Shown here: piece after piece, positions 1 through 6,215 of the stretch
How the letters are laid out: each line of letters starts with the position of its first letter
Numbering within the stretch: the first letter of the stretch is position 1
From: Thermoplasmatota archaeon
GTDB lineage: Archaea; Thermoplasmatota; E2; DHVEG-1
Reading direction: 5' to 3'
Length of the DNA: 7,379 nucleotides
NCBI GenBank assembly: GCA_022866015.1
Contig: JALHTX010000315.1
Span: 1 to 7,379 of the forward strand
Translations under genes and position numbers: made by a program
The notes under the pieces: generated by a model
Told to the model about the DNA's origin: nothing
Seen by the model: the letters and a program-made list of their open reading frames with translations, nothing else
Databases searched by the model: none

Positions 1-13
1 GGTAGAGAAGATA

Positions 14-32
14 GGTTTCAATTAATGAAACC
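14..32. repeat. Short inverted repeat (7-bp arms, 5-base loop)
   Basis: The arms GGTTTCA (14-20) and TGAAACC (26-32) are perfect reverse complements around ATTAA. It lies about 40 bases before the first gene. It could be the end of an upstream transcript or an operator. Nothing upstream is visible to decide between these. Confidence 0.4.
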
Positions 33-69
33 AATATAACTAATGAAATTGTAGTTTTAGAGAGGAAAA

Positions 70-1680
70 ATGAAATTAATAACAACAATCTTTGTACTAG
101 GAATTGTTTTTATACTCAGTTCAAGTACGTTAATAAATGCTGAAGGAACTATAGATAAAGACTGGGAAAAAACATATAGTGGAACAAGTACAGAAGATGT
201 TCATTCTTTTCAAAGGACTAGTGACGGTGGATTTATTTTTTCAGGAAGCTCACATTCATATAGTGCAGATAATGTTAGCGAAGGATGTGGTACATATAGG
301 GGTAGTATAGGATGGGTGGTAAAAACAAATAGTCAAGGTATAAAACAATGGGAAAAAACTTTTAGTGAAATATCTGATTCTAATGAAGTTCAGCAAACTT
401 TCGATGGTGGTTACATAATAATCGGTGATGACTTAAAAACAATATATCTTATAAAAATTAATTCTTATGGAATTAAAGAGTGGTACCAGATTTTTTCAGG
501 TTCAAGTAAAACATATCCTAATAATTTTGGAGATTCTGTAAAGCACAGCTCTGATGGTGGATATATAATAACAGGAGATTATGAATTAAGATATCTTTGG
601 CTAATAAAAACCGATTCAAGTGGTAACGAAATATGGAACAAAACATTTTTTGGTGCATTAGACGAAAACTGTGGTAACTATGTTCAGCAAACCTCTGATG
701 GAGGATATAGTGTAGTTGGTGATTATGGTTACATAATACGGGAAATTAGCGGGAATACTTCTATAAATTGTGGAGTTTGGTTAATAAAAACCGATTCAAG
801 TGGGAATAGATTATGGGATAAGAATTTTGGTGGCTTATATTATGAAAATGGTTATTATATTGAACAGACCAGTGATGGCGGATATATCATTTCAGGTAGA
901 TATGGTAGCTATTATCAAGAAAATTACGATGGACCTATTTGGGATTTTTGGTTAATTAAAACAGATTCTTCAGGAAACATAGAATGGGATAAAAAATATG
1001 GAGGTGACGAAAAAGAAATTGGTTATTCTGTAAAGCAAACCTCTGATGGTGGATATATTACCACGGGTCAAACATATAGCTATGGAAAAGAAAATAGTGA
1101 TGTTTACGTTGTAAAAACTGATTCAAATGGTAATGAAGAGTGGTCTACTACTCTTGGTGGTTCTGGAGATGATGTAGGAAAAAGTATTGTAGAGATCAAT
1201 GAGAATACATATGTAGTGATGGGAGAAACACATAACGGCAGTCAATGGGATGCCTATATGGCAAAATTCACATATACTGGAATAATCCAAAATGAACAAC
1301 CCTCTATAAGAATTTTATCCCCTGCTCAAGGTACATCTGTTTCTGATACTCTCCCAGTTATAGGTTCAGCTAGTGACGATACGTCTGTAGAATATGTACA
1401 AATAAAAATCGATTCAGAATCATGGATAACAGTTAATGGTAACACATCATGGAGTTATAATGTTGATACATCAGAAATAGATAATGGACAGCATACAAAA
1501 TACGCAAGAGCATGGGACGGAAAAACATATTCTGAATTAGAAACCATCTCTATAATAGTAAATAATATTGATAATCAAGAAAATGATGATTCTGGTAGAA
1601 CTCCGGGTTTTGAATTAATAATTGTATTTTGTGCAATAGCATTGATTTTGTTTTTGAGACGAAATAAAATGAAATTATAG
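70..1680 (+). CDS. Secreted seven-bladed beta-propeller protein with Ig-like domain and PGF-CTERM-like anchor
   Basis: This is a 536-residue surface protein. Residues 1-25 form a signal peptide with a basic start, a hydrophobic core and a cut near NAEG. Residues 30-405 hold seven repeats of about 50-60 residues. Each opens with a Trp (WEKTYSG, WNKTFFG, WDKKYGG and so on) and carries a QTSDGGYIIxG strand, often followed by WLIKTDSSGN. Six copies keep the DGG; the seventh is degenerate (NENTYVVMG). Seven such units imply a seven-bladed propeller. Residues about 412-497 resemble a bacterial-type Ig-like domain (SPAQGTSVSDTLPVIGSASD). The C-terminus has PGF at 512-514, a hydrophobic helix and RRNK, which matches the PGF-CTERM signal processed by archaeosortase. 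The ATG follows GAGAGG (60-65) with a 4-base spacer. The gene lies 16 bases before the first lipoprotein gene, suggesting co-transcription. The ligand is unknown; a binding or adhesion role is inferred from the fold. Confidence 0.85.
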   Translation: MKLITTIFVLGIVFILSSSTLINAEGTIDKDWEKTYSGTSTEDVHSFQRTSDGGFIFSGSSHSYSADNVSEGCGTYRGSIGWVVKTNSQGIKQWEKTFSEISDSNEVQQTFDGGYIIIGDDLKTIYLIKINSYGIKEWYQIFSGSSKTYPNNFGDSVKHSSDGGYIITGDYELRYLWLIKTDSSGNEIWNKTFFGALDENCGNYVQQTSDGGYSVVGDYGYIIREISGNTSINCGVWLIKTDSSGNRLWDKNFGGLYYENGYYIEQTSDGGYIISGRYGSYYQENYDGPIWDFWLIKTDSSGNIEWDKKYGGDEKEIGYSVKQTSDGGYITTGQTYSYGKENSDVYVVKTDSNGNEEWSTTLGGSGDDVGKSIVEINENTYVVMGETHNGSQWDAYMAKFTYTGIIQNEQPSIRILSPAQGTSVSDTLPVIGSASDDTSVEYVQIKIDSESWITVNGNTSWSYNVDTSEIDNGQHTKYARAWDGKTYSELETISIIVNNIDNQENDDSGRTPGFELIIVFCAIALILFLRRNKMKL

Positions 1681-1696
1681 TTTGAGAGATGAAAAT

Positions 1697-2329
1697 ATGA
1701 AAAAACAACTAATAATAGTTGGAATAATCGTTATACTTCTAACAGTTGGATTAAGTGGATGTAATGAACAACCACCAAAAGAAGATCCAGCTCCTACCAT
1801 AAAATTTTTAACAGCTACACCAACTACTGTCATTTTTGGAAATAGCTCAGTTTTAAACTGGTTTGTAGAAAATGCTACTAGTGTTAGTATAGATAATGGA
1901 ATCGGTAACGTAATCTTTAATGGTTCTAAAACTATTTTTCCGATACAAAATCAAACTTATACTCTCACAACCTTCAATTCATATGGAGGTAGTAACGCAT
2001 CAGTTAAAGTATATGTAATATTTATTAGTGAAAATACATCATCAGATGAAGAAAAAATTATTGGTACATGGAATTTTTCAGGAAAATATAAAAATAATAC
2101 ACTAAACTCATCCTATATATTCTCATCAAATAAAAAGTTCCAAGTTATCACTTCATATATTGATATGGTTGTAACACAGAATGGTACTTGGAACATTGCA
2201 GACAATAAGTTATTTATAATTTTAAAAGGTGAAAATACTATAACAAACGATTATAAATTTTCCAATAATAATACAAAATTAACACTAACAAATAGTACTG
2301 GAAAAATAGTAGTTTTTACAAAACAATAG
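1697..2329 (+). CDS. Lipoprotein with Ig-like and lipocalin-like domains
   Basis: This is a 210-residue predicted membrane-anchored lipoprotein. The leader of 22 residues (KKQ, hydrophobic core, lipobox LSGC) predicts lipidation at Cys22. Residues about 33-107 form an Ig-like domain with a typical pattern (TPTTVIFGNSS, SVSIDNGIG, QTYTLTTFN). The same domain is found in the lipoproteins at 2348 and 5295. Residues about 118-210 start with IIGTWNFSG and alternate short strands (NGTWNIADNKLFI, KLTLTNSTG), resembling small lipocalin-like domains. I count twelve N-X-S/T sequons, which fits an extracytoplasmic, possibly glycosylated protein. I chose the ATG at 1697 because all the paralogues start there. 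An in-frame TTG at 1682 only adds part of the ribosome-binding region (GAGAGATG). The ligand and role are unknown. Confidence 0.8.
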   Translation: MKKQLIIVGIIVILLTVGLSGCNEQPPKEDPAPTIKFLTATPTTVIFGNSSVLNWFVENATSVSIDNGIGNVIFNGSKTIFPIQNQTYTLTTFNSYGGSNASVKVYVIFISENTSSDEEKIIGTWNFSGKYKNNTLNSSYIFSSNKKFQVITSYIDMVVTQNGTWNIADNKLFIILKGENTITNDYKFSNNNTKLTLTNSTGKIVVFTKQ

Positions 2330-2347
2330 ATTTAAGGGAGAAAAAAT

Positions 2348-2773
2348 ATGAAAAAACAACTAATGATAGTTGTAATAATTGTCATACTTATTACTGTTGG
2401 ATTTAGTGGATGTAATGAAGAAACTAAAAAACCATCTAATCCAATGATAATCTATAACTTTCAAGTAACACCTACATCAATAGAGCGAGGTGAAACAGCA
2501 AATATTACTTGGGATGTAACAGGAGCAACAACTGTTAGCAGTGATAATAATATAGGATTTGTTAGTTTAAAAGGTACTCAAATAATTCAACCAACAAAAA
2601 ATACGACTTATACATTGACTGCTAAAAATGTAACAGATACTATAACAGCGACAACAGAAATTATTGTAGAAGATATCACACCAACAGAGGATATACCTGA
2701 AATATCATGGATACAGAACGATGTAAATAATACAATTACAGTGGATGCCATCTCAGAATCAGGATTAAACTAG
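2348..2773 (+). CDS. Ig-like domain lipoprotein, cut short by an in-frame TAG
   Basis: As read with the standard code this makes a 141-residue lipoprotein: a leader with lipobox FSGC (Cys22), an Ig-like domain at about residues 31-111, and the first 25 residues of a repeat domain beginning at residue 117. AAGGGAG (2334-2340) is a good ribosome binding site with a 7-base spacer. The first 113 codons align without any gap to the gene at 5295, with 98 identical residues, so the two are recent duplicates that diverge sharply after DITPT. The frame stays open for 219 further codons past the TAG at 2771-2773, to a TAA at 3428-3430. The intact ancestor was therefore probably a 360-residue protein with one Ig-like domain and three repeats. 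The truncated product would keep its membrane anchor but lose its main C-terminal region. The call as a lipoprotein is firm; its substrate is unknown. Confidence 0.75.
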   Translation: MKKQLMIVVIIVILITVGFSGCNEETKKPSNPMIIYNFQVTPTSIERGETANITWDVTGATTVSSDNNIGFVSLKGTQIIQPTKNTTYTLTAKNVTDTITATTEIIVEDITPTEDIPEISWIQNDVNNTITVDAISESGLN

Positions 2774-3157
2774 GATAATATACAAATAACTGGAATAGCA
2801 ACAAGACCAACAGGAACCATTGAAGCAGGCGATTCAATTACAGGATGCCATGGTACTGTAAAAGTTAGTTGGAACGGTACTACATTACTTGGAACATGGA
2901 CTTTTACTGAAGATCCAAAGGATATACCAGAAATAACATTTGTGAAGGTTGAAGAAAATAATTATCTAATGGTTACATCAGTCTCAGAATCAGGGTTAAG
3001 TTGGGATAACATCCAAATAACAGGAATAGCAACTAAACCAACAGGAACCATTGAAGTAAACGATTCAATAACAGGGTGCTCTGGTAAAGTAATAGTTTAT
3101 TGGGAAGGCACTGCGTTACCGGGAACGTGGTATTTTGCTGTAGAAAATGCAACGACA
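2696..3157 (+). repeat. Tandem duplication of a 231-base domain unit
   Basis: Units 2696-2926 and 2927-3157 are both exactly 77 codons and align without gaps, with 44 of 77 residues identical. The best-kept blocks are ESGL, DNIQITGIAT, PTGTIE, DSITGC and GTW. DNA identity is also high around 2752-2850 versus 2983-3081. A third, longer and more diverged unit follows at 3158-3427. Unit 1 carries the TAG at its codon 26, where units 2 and 3 have TGG. Confidence 0.85.
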
Positions 3158-3430
3158 CCAAATATTTCATTTACAAAAACATCTAATAAAATAACCGTCT
3201 GGTATATAGATCCTGGTTTAGACTGGAATGATTTTGAAGTAATTTATGAAGATTTGACTTTAGTTTTATTAAACGCAGAAACCGGAACTACTTTAGTTAG
3301 CGGTGACGTAGTTGCAGATGAGAGAACTACGATAATGGTAGGAGATTTCATTTATGTAGAAGATGCTGGTATACTTATACTCTGGTATAAACCAACAAAC
3401 TCAGTTATAGGACGCTGGAAATTCACCTAA
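2774..3430 (+). pseudogene. Detached C-terminal part of the 2348 lipoprotein (three-repeat domain region)
   Basis: This stretch continues the frame of the gene at 2348 without any shift, directly after the TAG at 2771-2773. It holds the rest of repeat 1 (to 2926), repeat 2 (2927-3157) and a diverged repeat 3 (3158-3427). Repeats run from PEI/PNI through ESGLxWDNIQITGIAT and DSITGC to a closing GTWxF or GRWKF. Each appears to be a beta-rich extracellular module. Starts inside it (for example GTG at 2942) have no ribosome binding site and no signal peptide. A protein started there would lack the export signal that its paralogues share. It is best read as the 3' part of one broken or recoded gene. 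If the TAG is decoded, or is a sequencing error, the true coding region is 2348-3430. Confidence 0.7.
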
Positions 3431-3477
3431 AAATAAAATATATAAACTAATAAATCTTATATTTATTATAGAGGAGA

Positions 3478-3485
3478 TTTATAAA
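3478..3485 (+). promoter_or_regulatory. TATA-like box before the 3525 lipoprotein gene
   Basis: TTTATAAA lies 39 bases before the ATG at 3525, in a 94-base gap. This spacing would give a transcript start near 3508 with a short leader. The same box and similar spacing occur before the gene at 4211. It implies that the array is not one single transcript. Confidence 0.45.
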
Positions 3486-3524
3486 GTATTTATTGTTTGT
3501 AAATTGTAACTAAGGGTGAAAAAT

Positions 3525-4016
3525 ATGAAAAAACAAATAATGATAGTTGGAATAATTGTCATACTTCTTGCTGTTGGATTTAGTGGATGTAATGAAGAAA
3601 CTAAAATTGAGGATACAGATGGAGATGGTTATCCAGACGACACAGATGATTTTCCTAACGATATTAATTTACATGAAAAAATAATATGGCATCAGTTTGA
3701 AAACAAGGAATTAACACACAATAATTTTTATCCATCAAACGCTTCTTACCGAGAAATATCGTCAGATGTAAAATATGTAGAATGGACATGGAATCTTGTT
3801 AATCCAGATTTCCCAGAAGCAAAAATTCAATTCAAAATAGCTAGAATGATTGATAATTATCTATTTGTTATGTATGATATGACTGGTAGGGCAGATTCAA
3901 ACAGAATTAATGTTAATAGTGGAGATATTGGAATTTGGGTATGTAACTGGTATTATACAACTGAACAAGATTATGGAAACATTTATCTTTCTGCTACTGT
4001 GTATATTGTAAAATAA
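3525..4016 (+). CDS. Lipoprotein with a DxDxDG calcium-binding-type segment
   Basis: This is a 163-residue predicted lipoprotein with the shared leader and lipobox FSGC at Cys22. Residues 30-46 (DTDGDGYPDDTDDFPND) form an acidic DxDxDG loop of the calcium-binding kind seen in thrombospondin type 3 repeats and EF-hand-like linkers. It sits directly after the lipid anchor, where it could act as a stiff spacer. Residues about 50-163 form a Trp- and Tyr-rich region (VEWTWNLVNP, GIWVCNWYYTT, IYLSATVYIVK) that looks beta-rich and that I do not recognise. I preferred the ATG at 3525 over the in-frame GTG at 3516, because GTG lies inside the ribosome-binding region AAGGGTG (3512-3518) and all the paralogues begin at MKKQ. 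A TATA-like box at 3478 probably drives it. The function is unknown. Confidence 0.75.
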   Translation: MKKQIMIVGIIVILLAVGFSGCNEETKIEDTDGDGYPDDTDDFPNDINLHEKIIWHQFENKELTHNNFYPSNASYREISSDVKYVEWTWNLVNPDFPEAKIQFKIARMIDNYLFVMYDMTGRADSNRINVNSGDIGIWVCNWYYTTEQDYGNIYLSATVYIVK

Positions 4017-4033
4017 AAATTTTAAACTATACC

Positions 4034-4045
4034 TTCTTTTTTCTC
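4034..4045 (+). terminator. Possible oligo-T transcription terminator
   Basis: A pyrimidine-rich stretch with T6 (4037-4042) lies about 20 bases after the stop of the 3525 gene. Archaeal RNA polymerase often terminates at oligo-T. The next gene has its own TATA-like box, which fits a transcript break here. Confidence 0.35.
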
Positions 4046-4158
4046 CATTTGATATAAATAAGATAATGGCTTATATCGTTGTTTTATTCACAATAACTTC
4101 GTGAGTCATAGGAGTAAAATACAATTACTGAGCATATTAATAATTAATTATATAGTAG

Positions 4159-4172
4159 TTGTTTATAAACAA
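4159..4172. promoter_or_regulatory. TATA-like box inside a perfect 14-bp palindrome
   Basis: TTGTTTATAAACAA is its own reverse complement and encloses TTTATAAA (4162-4169), 41 bases before the ATG at 4211. A nine-base direct repeat TAGTTGTTT also occurs here, at 4156-4164 and 4174-4182. The arrangement fits a promoter with an overlapping dimeric-regulator site, although AT-rich palindromes can arise by chance. Confidence 0.45.
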
Positions 4173-4210
4173 ATAGTTGTTTTTGAAATGATAGATTTGA
4201 GGGGAGTAAA

Positions 4211-4531
4211 ATGAAAACTAAGGAAGAGTTGGATAAAGAATATGATATAAAACTAAAGAAACTGAAAGAAAATTGTAAACATCAAAAGGTTACAGAATAT
4301 CATGATAGGTGTTCAGCAACAGGTGAATGGATTGATTTCTATATTAAAAAATGTGATATTTGTGAAACTGTTCTTTCAAGAAAAACTTGGTGTGCTGATT
4401 GTCATAAAGAAATTCATGATAATGAGATAATGACAATGGAATTATGGGGATTTGAACTATGTTCTGATTGTTATAAAAATAAAGATACATTTTTTGACCG
4501 CTTATCTGCAAGAAATACTCTGGAGAAGTAA
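4211..4531 (+). CDS. Small cysteine-rich zinc-ribbon-like protein
   Basis: This 106-residue protein has no signal peptide or membrane segment and is probably cytosolic. Residues 4-21 are charged and helix-like. The rest carries zinc-binding-type pairs: C22-x-H24, C48-x2-C51, C61-x2-C64 and C84-x2-C87, with C34, H31, H65 and H69 as further candidates. A likely arrangement is two zinc sites, one using C22/H24 with C48/C51 and one using C61/C64 with C84/C87. The second half (WCADCHKEI to LCSDCYKN) reads like a compact treble-clef or zinc-ribbon fold. GAGGGGAG (4199-4206) with a 4-base spacer supports the ATG. Its upstream sequence resembles the lipoprotein leaders, and the lipoprotein at 4536 begins 4 bases after its stop. 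The partner and role are unknown; it is the only non-exported product in the array. Confidence 0.75.
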   Translation: MKTKEELDKEYDIKLKKLKENCKHQKVTEYHDRCSATGEWIDFYIKKCDICETVLSRKTWCADCHKEIHDNEIMTMELWGFELCSDCYKNKDTFFDRLSARNTLEK

Positions 4532-4535
4532 TAGA

Positions 4536-4877
4536 ATAAAAAAACAACTAATGATAGTTGGAATAATGGTTATACTTATTAATGTTGGATTTAGTGGATG
4601 TATAAGTAGTGGTAGAAGTGTAAAAGGAACTTGGAAAGATACATATGATGGGATATGGAAATTTACGGATAACACCGTCTATATAAACCTCCAAAGTGGT
4701 GGAAAAAGTTATGCTTATAGTGTTGATGGTGATAAATTATATATTCCTGATTGGATAGGCGAAGAGAACTATTATACTATGAATTGGATTGATGATGAAA
4801 CTTTAGAGTTAAAGGTAATTAATACTTCTATAAGTAAAGAGACATTAAAGAGATATTATACAGACAATAATATTTGA
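4536..4877 (+). CDS. Small lipocalin-like lipoprotein with ATA at the expected start codon
   Basis: This is a 113-residue lipoprotein if read from 4536. The leader is nearly the same as in its five paralogues, with lipobox FSGC at position 22, but the start codon is ATA instead of ATG. GGAG (4522-4525) lies 10 bases upstream, inside the end of the zinc-protein gene. The next ATG (4551) would give 108 residues and remove the two lysines that precede the hydrophobic core, and it has no ribosome binding site. An ATG at 4452 is in frame but overlaps the zinc-protein gene, and it would put about 28 unrelated residues before the signal peptide. The mature part (VKGTWKDTYDGIWKFTDNT, then ELKVINTS) is a short GTW-type lipocalin-like domain resembling the C-terminal half of the 1697 protein. 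It is either a gene with a lost start or one using a rare start. Confidence 0.65.
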   Translation: MKKQLMIVGIMVILINVGFSGCISSGRSVKGTWKDTYDGIWKFTDNTVYINLQSGGKSYAYSVDGDKLYIPDWIGEENYYTMNWIDDETLELKVINTSISKETLKRYYTDNNI

Positions 4878-4888
4878 GGGAGAAAAAT

Positions 4889-5263
4889 ATGAAAAAACAA
4901 CTAATGATAGTTGTAATAATTGTTATACTTCTAACAGTTGGATTAAGTGGATGTAATCAACAACAACAATCATCTACAATTGCTACAATAGGAGATATAC
5001 AAGGAGATGTAAATAAATACTTAAATCAAACTGTTACTGTAACAGCATCTATTTATGGTAGTGAGATTACTTCTACTTATATGATTATGGACTCGTCTTA
5101 TAATTCCATGTATATTGCAGAATCAAATAATACTGTTAAACCAACTCCAGTCATTGCAGGTTTACAATATAAATTTACAGGCATAGTTAGATACGGACAA
5201 TTACCCGATTCTTTTTTTAGTGATGTGGTTTATCTTGAATTAACAAAAATCGAAACAACATAG
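4889..5263 (+). CDS. Lipoprotein with OB-fold-like domain
   Basis: This is a 124-residue predicted lipoprotein with the shared leader and lipobox LSGC at Cys22, then a Gln/Ser linker. Residues about 33-123 show the order expected of a small OB-like barrel: IGDIQGDVNKYLNQTVTVTA, then a strand with YMIMDSS and SMYIAE, then YKFTGIVRYG and a closing VYLELTKIETT. This pattern resembles secreted OB-fold proteins that bind small ligands or oligosaccharides or nucleotides, but no specific ligand can be named. GAGGGAG (4876-4882) overlaps the stop of the previous gene and lies 6 bases before the ATG at 4889. The in-frame TTG at 4874 is only a shadow start within the ribosome-binding region. The tight junction suggests translation coupled to the 4536 gene. 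Confidence 0.75.
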   Translation: MKKQLMIVVIIVILLTVGLSGCNQQQQSSTIATIGDIQGDVNKYLNQTVTVTASIYGSEITSTYMIMDSSYNSMYIAESNNTVKPTPVIAGLQYKFTGIVRYGQLPDSFFSDVVYLELTKIETT

Positions 5264-5294
5264 GTTATTAAAATTGTAGTTTTGAGGGAAAAAA

Positions 5295-6062
5295 ATGAAA
5301 AAACAACTAATGATAGTTGGAATAATTGTCATACTTATTGCTGTTGGATTTAGTGGATGTAATGAAGAAACTAAAGAAACATCTAATCCAATGATAATCT
5401 ATAACTTTCATGTAACACCTACATTAATAGAGATAGGTGGAACAGCAAATATCACTTGGGATGTAACAGGAGCAACAACTGTAAGCATTGATAATGACAT
5501 AGGATTTGTTAGTTTAAATGGAACTAGAATAATTCAACCAACAAAAAATACGACTTATACATTGACTGCTACAAATGTAACAGATACTGTAACAGCTGCA
5601 ACAGAAATTATTGTAGAAGATATCACACCAACAAATAATAATAGTGATTCTAAAAAAGTTGAGATTTTAGGTTATAACGTTACAACTGAATGGTCTACGG
5701 GATGTACATGCGATAATACTTATAAGTATCATATAGAACCAGGTTTTTATCCAACTGAAATAATGGGATACGGCGCTAAGTATATTATTAAAGGTGAAAT
5801 AAAAAATATAGCTGAAGAAGATATAAATATTATAAATATTAACATTAATTTTTTAGCTAAAAATGGTACAGTTTTATTTGATACAGAGTTATTAAACTCA
5901 ACTTATAATATATATAATCTATCAAAAGGGGATACTGAATCTTTTTCAATAGAGGTCTACCCAGAATTATATGATTATTTCTATGATCCTGATTTTTATA
6001 ACAAATTGCGTAATGATTTCATAATAGCAAAATCTCTTGAATTTGACATTTCTACATGGTGA
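5295..6062 (+). CDS. Lipoprotein with Ig-like and FxLYD-like domains
   Basis: This 255-residue lipoprotein has the shared leader, with lipobox FSGC at Cys22, and an Ig-like domain at residues about 31-111. Its first 113 codons match the gene at 2348 without gaps (98 identical residues). After DITPT the two proteins are unrelated, which marks a domain-swap boundary near residue 113. Residues about 120-250 hold a Cys-x-Cys (137 and 139) and then a pattern typical of FxLYD-like beta-sandwiches: YIIKGEIKNIAEEDI, ININFLAKNGTVLFDT, a YNLSKGDTESFSIEV turn and strand, and a final strand. FxLYD domains are common in archaeal surface proteins; their exact role is unclear. GAGGGA (5284-5289) precedes the ATG by 5 bases. 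It is the last gene of the lipoprotein set, followed by a T-rich gap. Confidence 0.8.
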   Translation: MKKQLMIVGIIVILIAVGFSGCNEETKETSNPMIIYNFHVTPTLIEIGGTANITWDVTGATTVSIDNDIGFVSLNGTRIIQPTKNTTYTLTATNVTDTVTAATEIIVEDITPTNNNSDSKKVEILGYNVTTEWSTGCTCDNTYKYHIEPGFYPTEIMGYGAKYIIKGEIKNIAEEDINIINININFLAKNGTVLFDTELLNSTYNIYNLSKGDTESFSIEVYPELYDYFYDPDFYNKLRNDFIIAKSLEFDISTW

Positions 6063-6153
6063 TTTAATTTAGAGAATTATTGTATTTAACAAACGTTACT
6101 AATAGATAGGTAAAAATTATTTTGCTTTAGTCTAGCTAGATTCTATATTATAA

Positions 6154-6159
6154 TTTTTT
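6154..6159 (+). terminator. Possible oligo-T terminator after the lipoprotein array
   Basis: T6 lies about 90 bases after the stop of the last lipoprotein gene. Oligo-T on the non-template strand is the usual archaeal termination signal. A second T5 (6215-6219) follows the hairpin just downstream. Confidence 0.3.
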
Positions 6160-6162
6160 CAG

Positions 6163-6215
6163 AGGTAAAGTGATTTAAACTTGGAGTCTAAATCACTTAC
6201 CCTGCACTTTAACCT
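6163..6215 (+). promoter_or_regulatory. Strong hairpin with an alternative 3' pairing arm
   Basis: GGTAAAGTGATTTA (6164-6177) pairs with TAAATCACTTACC (6189-6201) over 13 pairs with one bulged A. The stem continues past a one-base mismatch with ACT/AGT around a TGG loop. A second sequence, CACTTTAACCT (6205-6215), can pair instead with AGGTAAAGTG (6163-6172), and T5 follows. Two competing partners for one arm is the layout of an attenuator or switch. It could equally be a terminator or a small mobile-element remnant. Confidence 0.5.

Noticed and set aside
1682..1696. Upstream TTG start for the 1697 lipoprotein (and likewise TTG at 4874 and GTG at 3516)
   Set aside because: These codons fall inside the ribosome-binding region, and each gene has an ATG aligned with its paralogues a few codons later.
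2771..2773. Pyrrolysine at the TAG
   Set aside because: The aligned residue in the sister repeats is Trp, the protein is not a methylamine methyltransferase, and TAG ends other genes here. It is kept only as a remote possibility.
2696..3157. CRISPR-like array
   Set aside because: The repeated units are 231-base coding domains in tandem without spacers.
2942..3430. Separate gene starting at GTG 2942
   Set aside because: The start is within repeat 2, has no ribosome binding site or signal peptide, and the frame is continuous with the 2348 gene across the TAG.
4452..4535. N-terminal extension of the 4536 lipoprotein from an upstream ATG
   Set aside because: It overlaps the zinc-protein gene out of frame and would place unrelated residues before the signal peptide; the paralogues all start at the position of the ATA.
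4344..4547. A 67-codon open frame on the minus strand
   Set aside because: It lies opposite the zinc-protein gene, has no ribosome binding site and no recognisable features; it is a shadow of the plus-strand genes.
6163..6215. tRNA-like gene
   Set aside because: The stems do not form a cloverleaf, the span is only about 53 bases, and no T-loop sequence is present on either strand.
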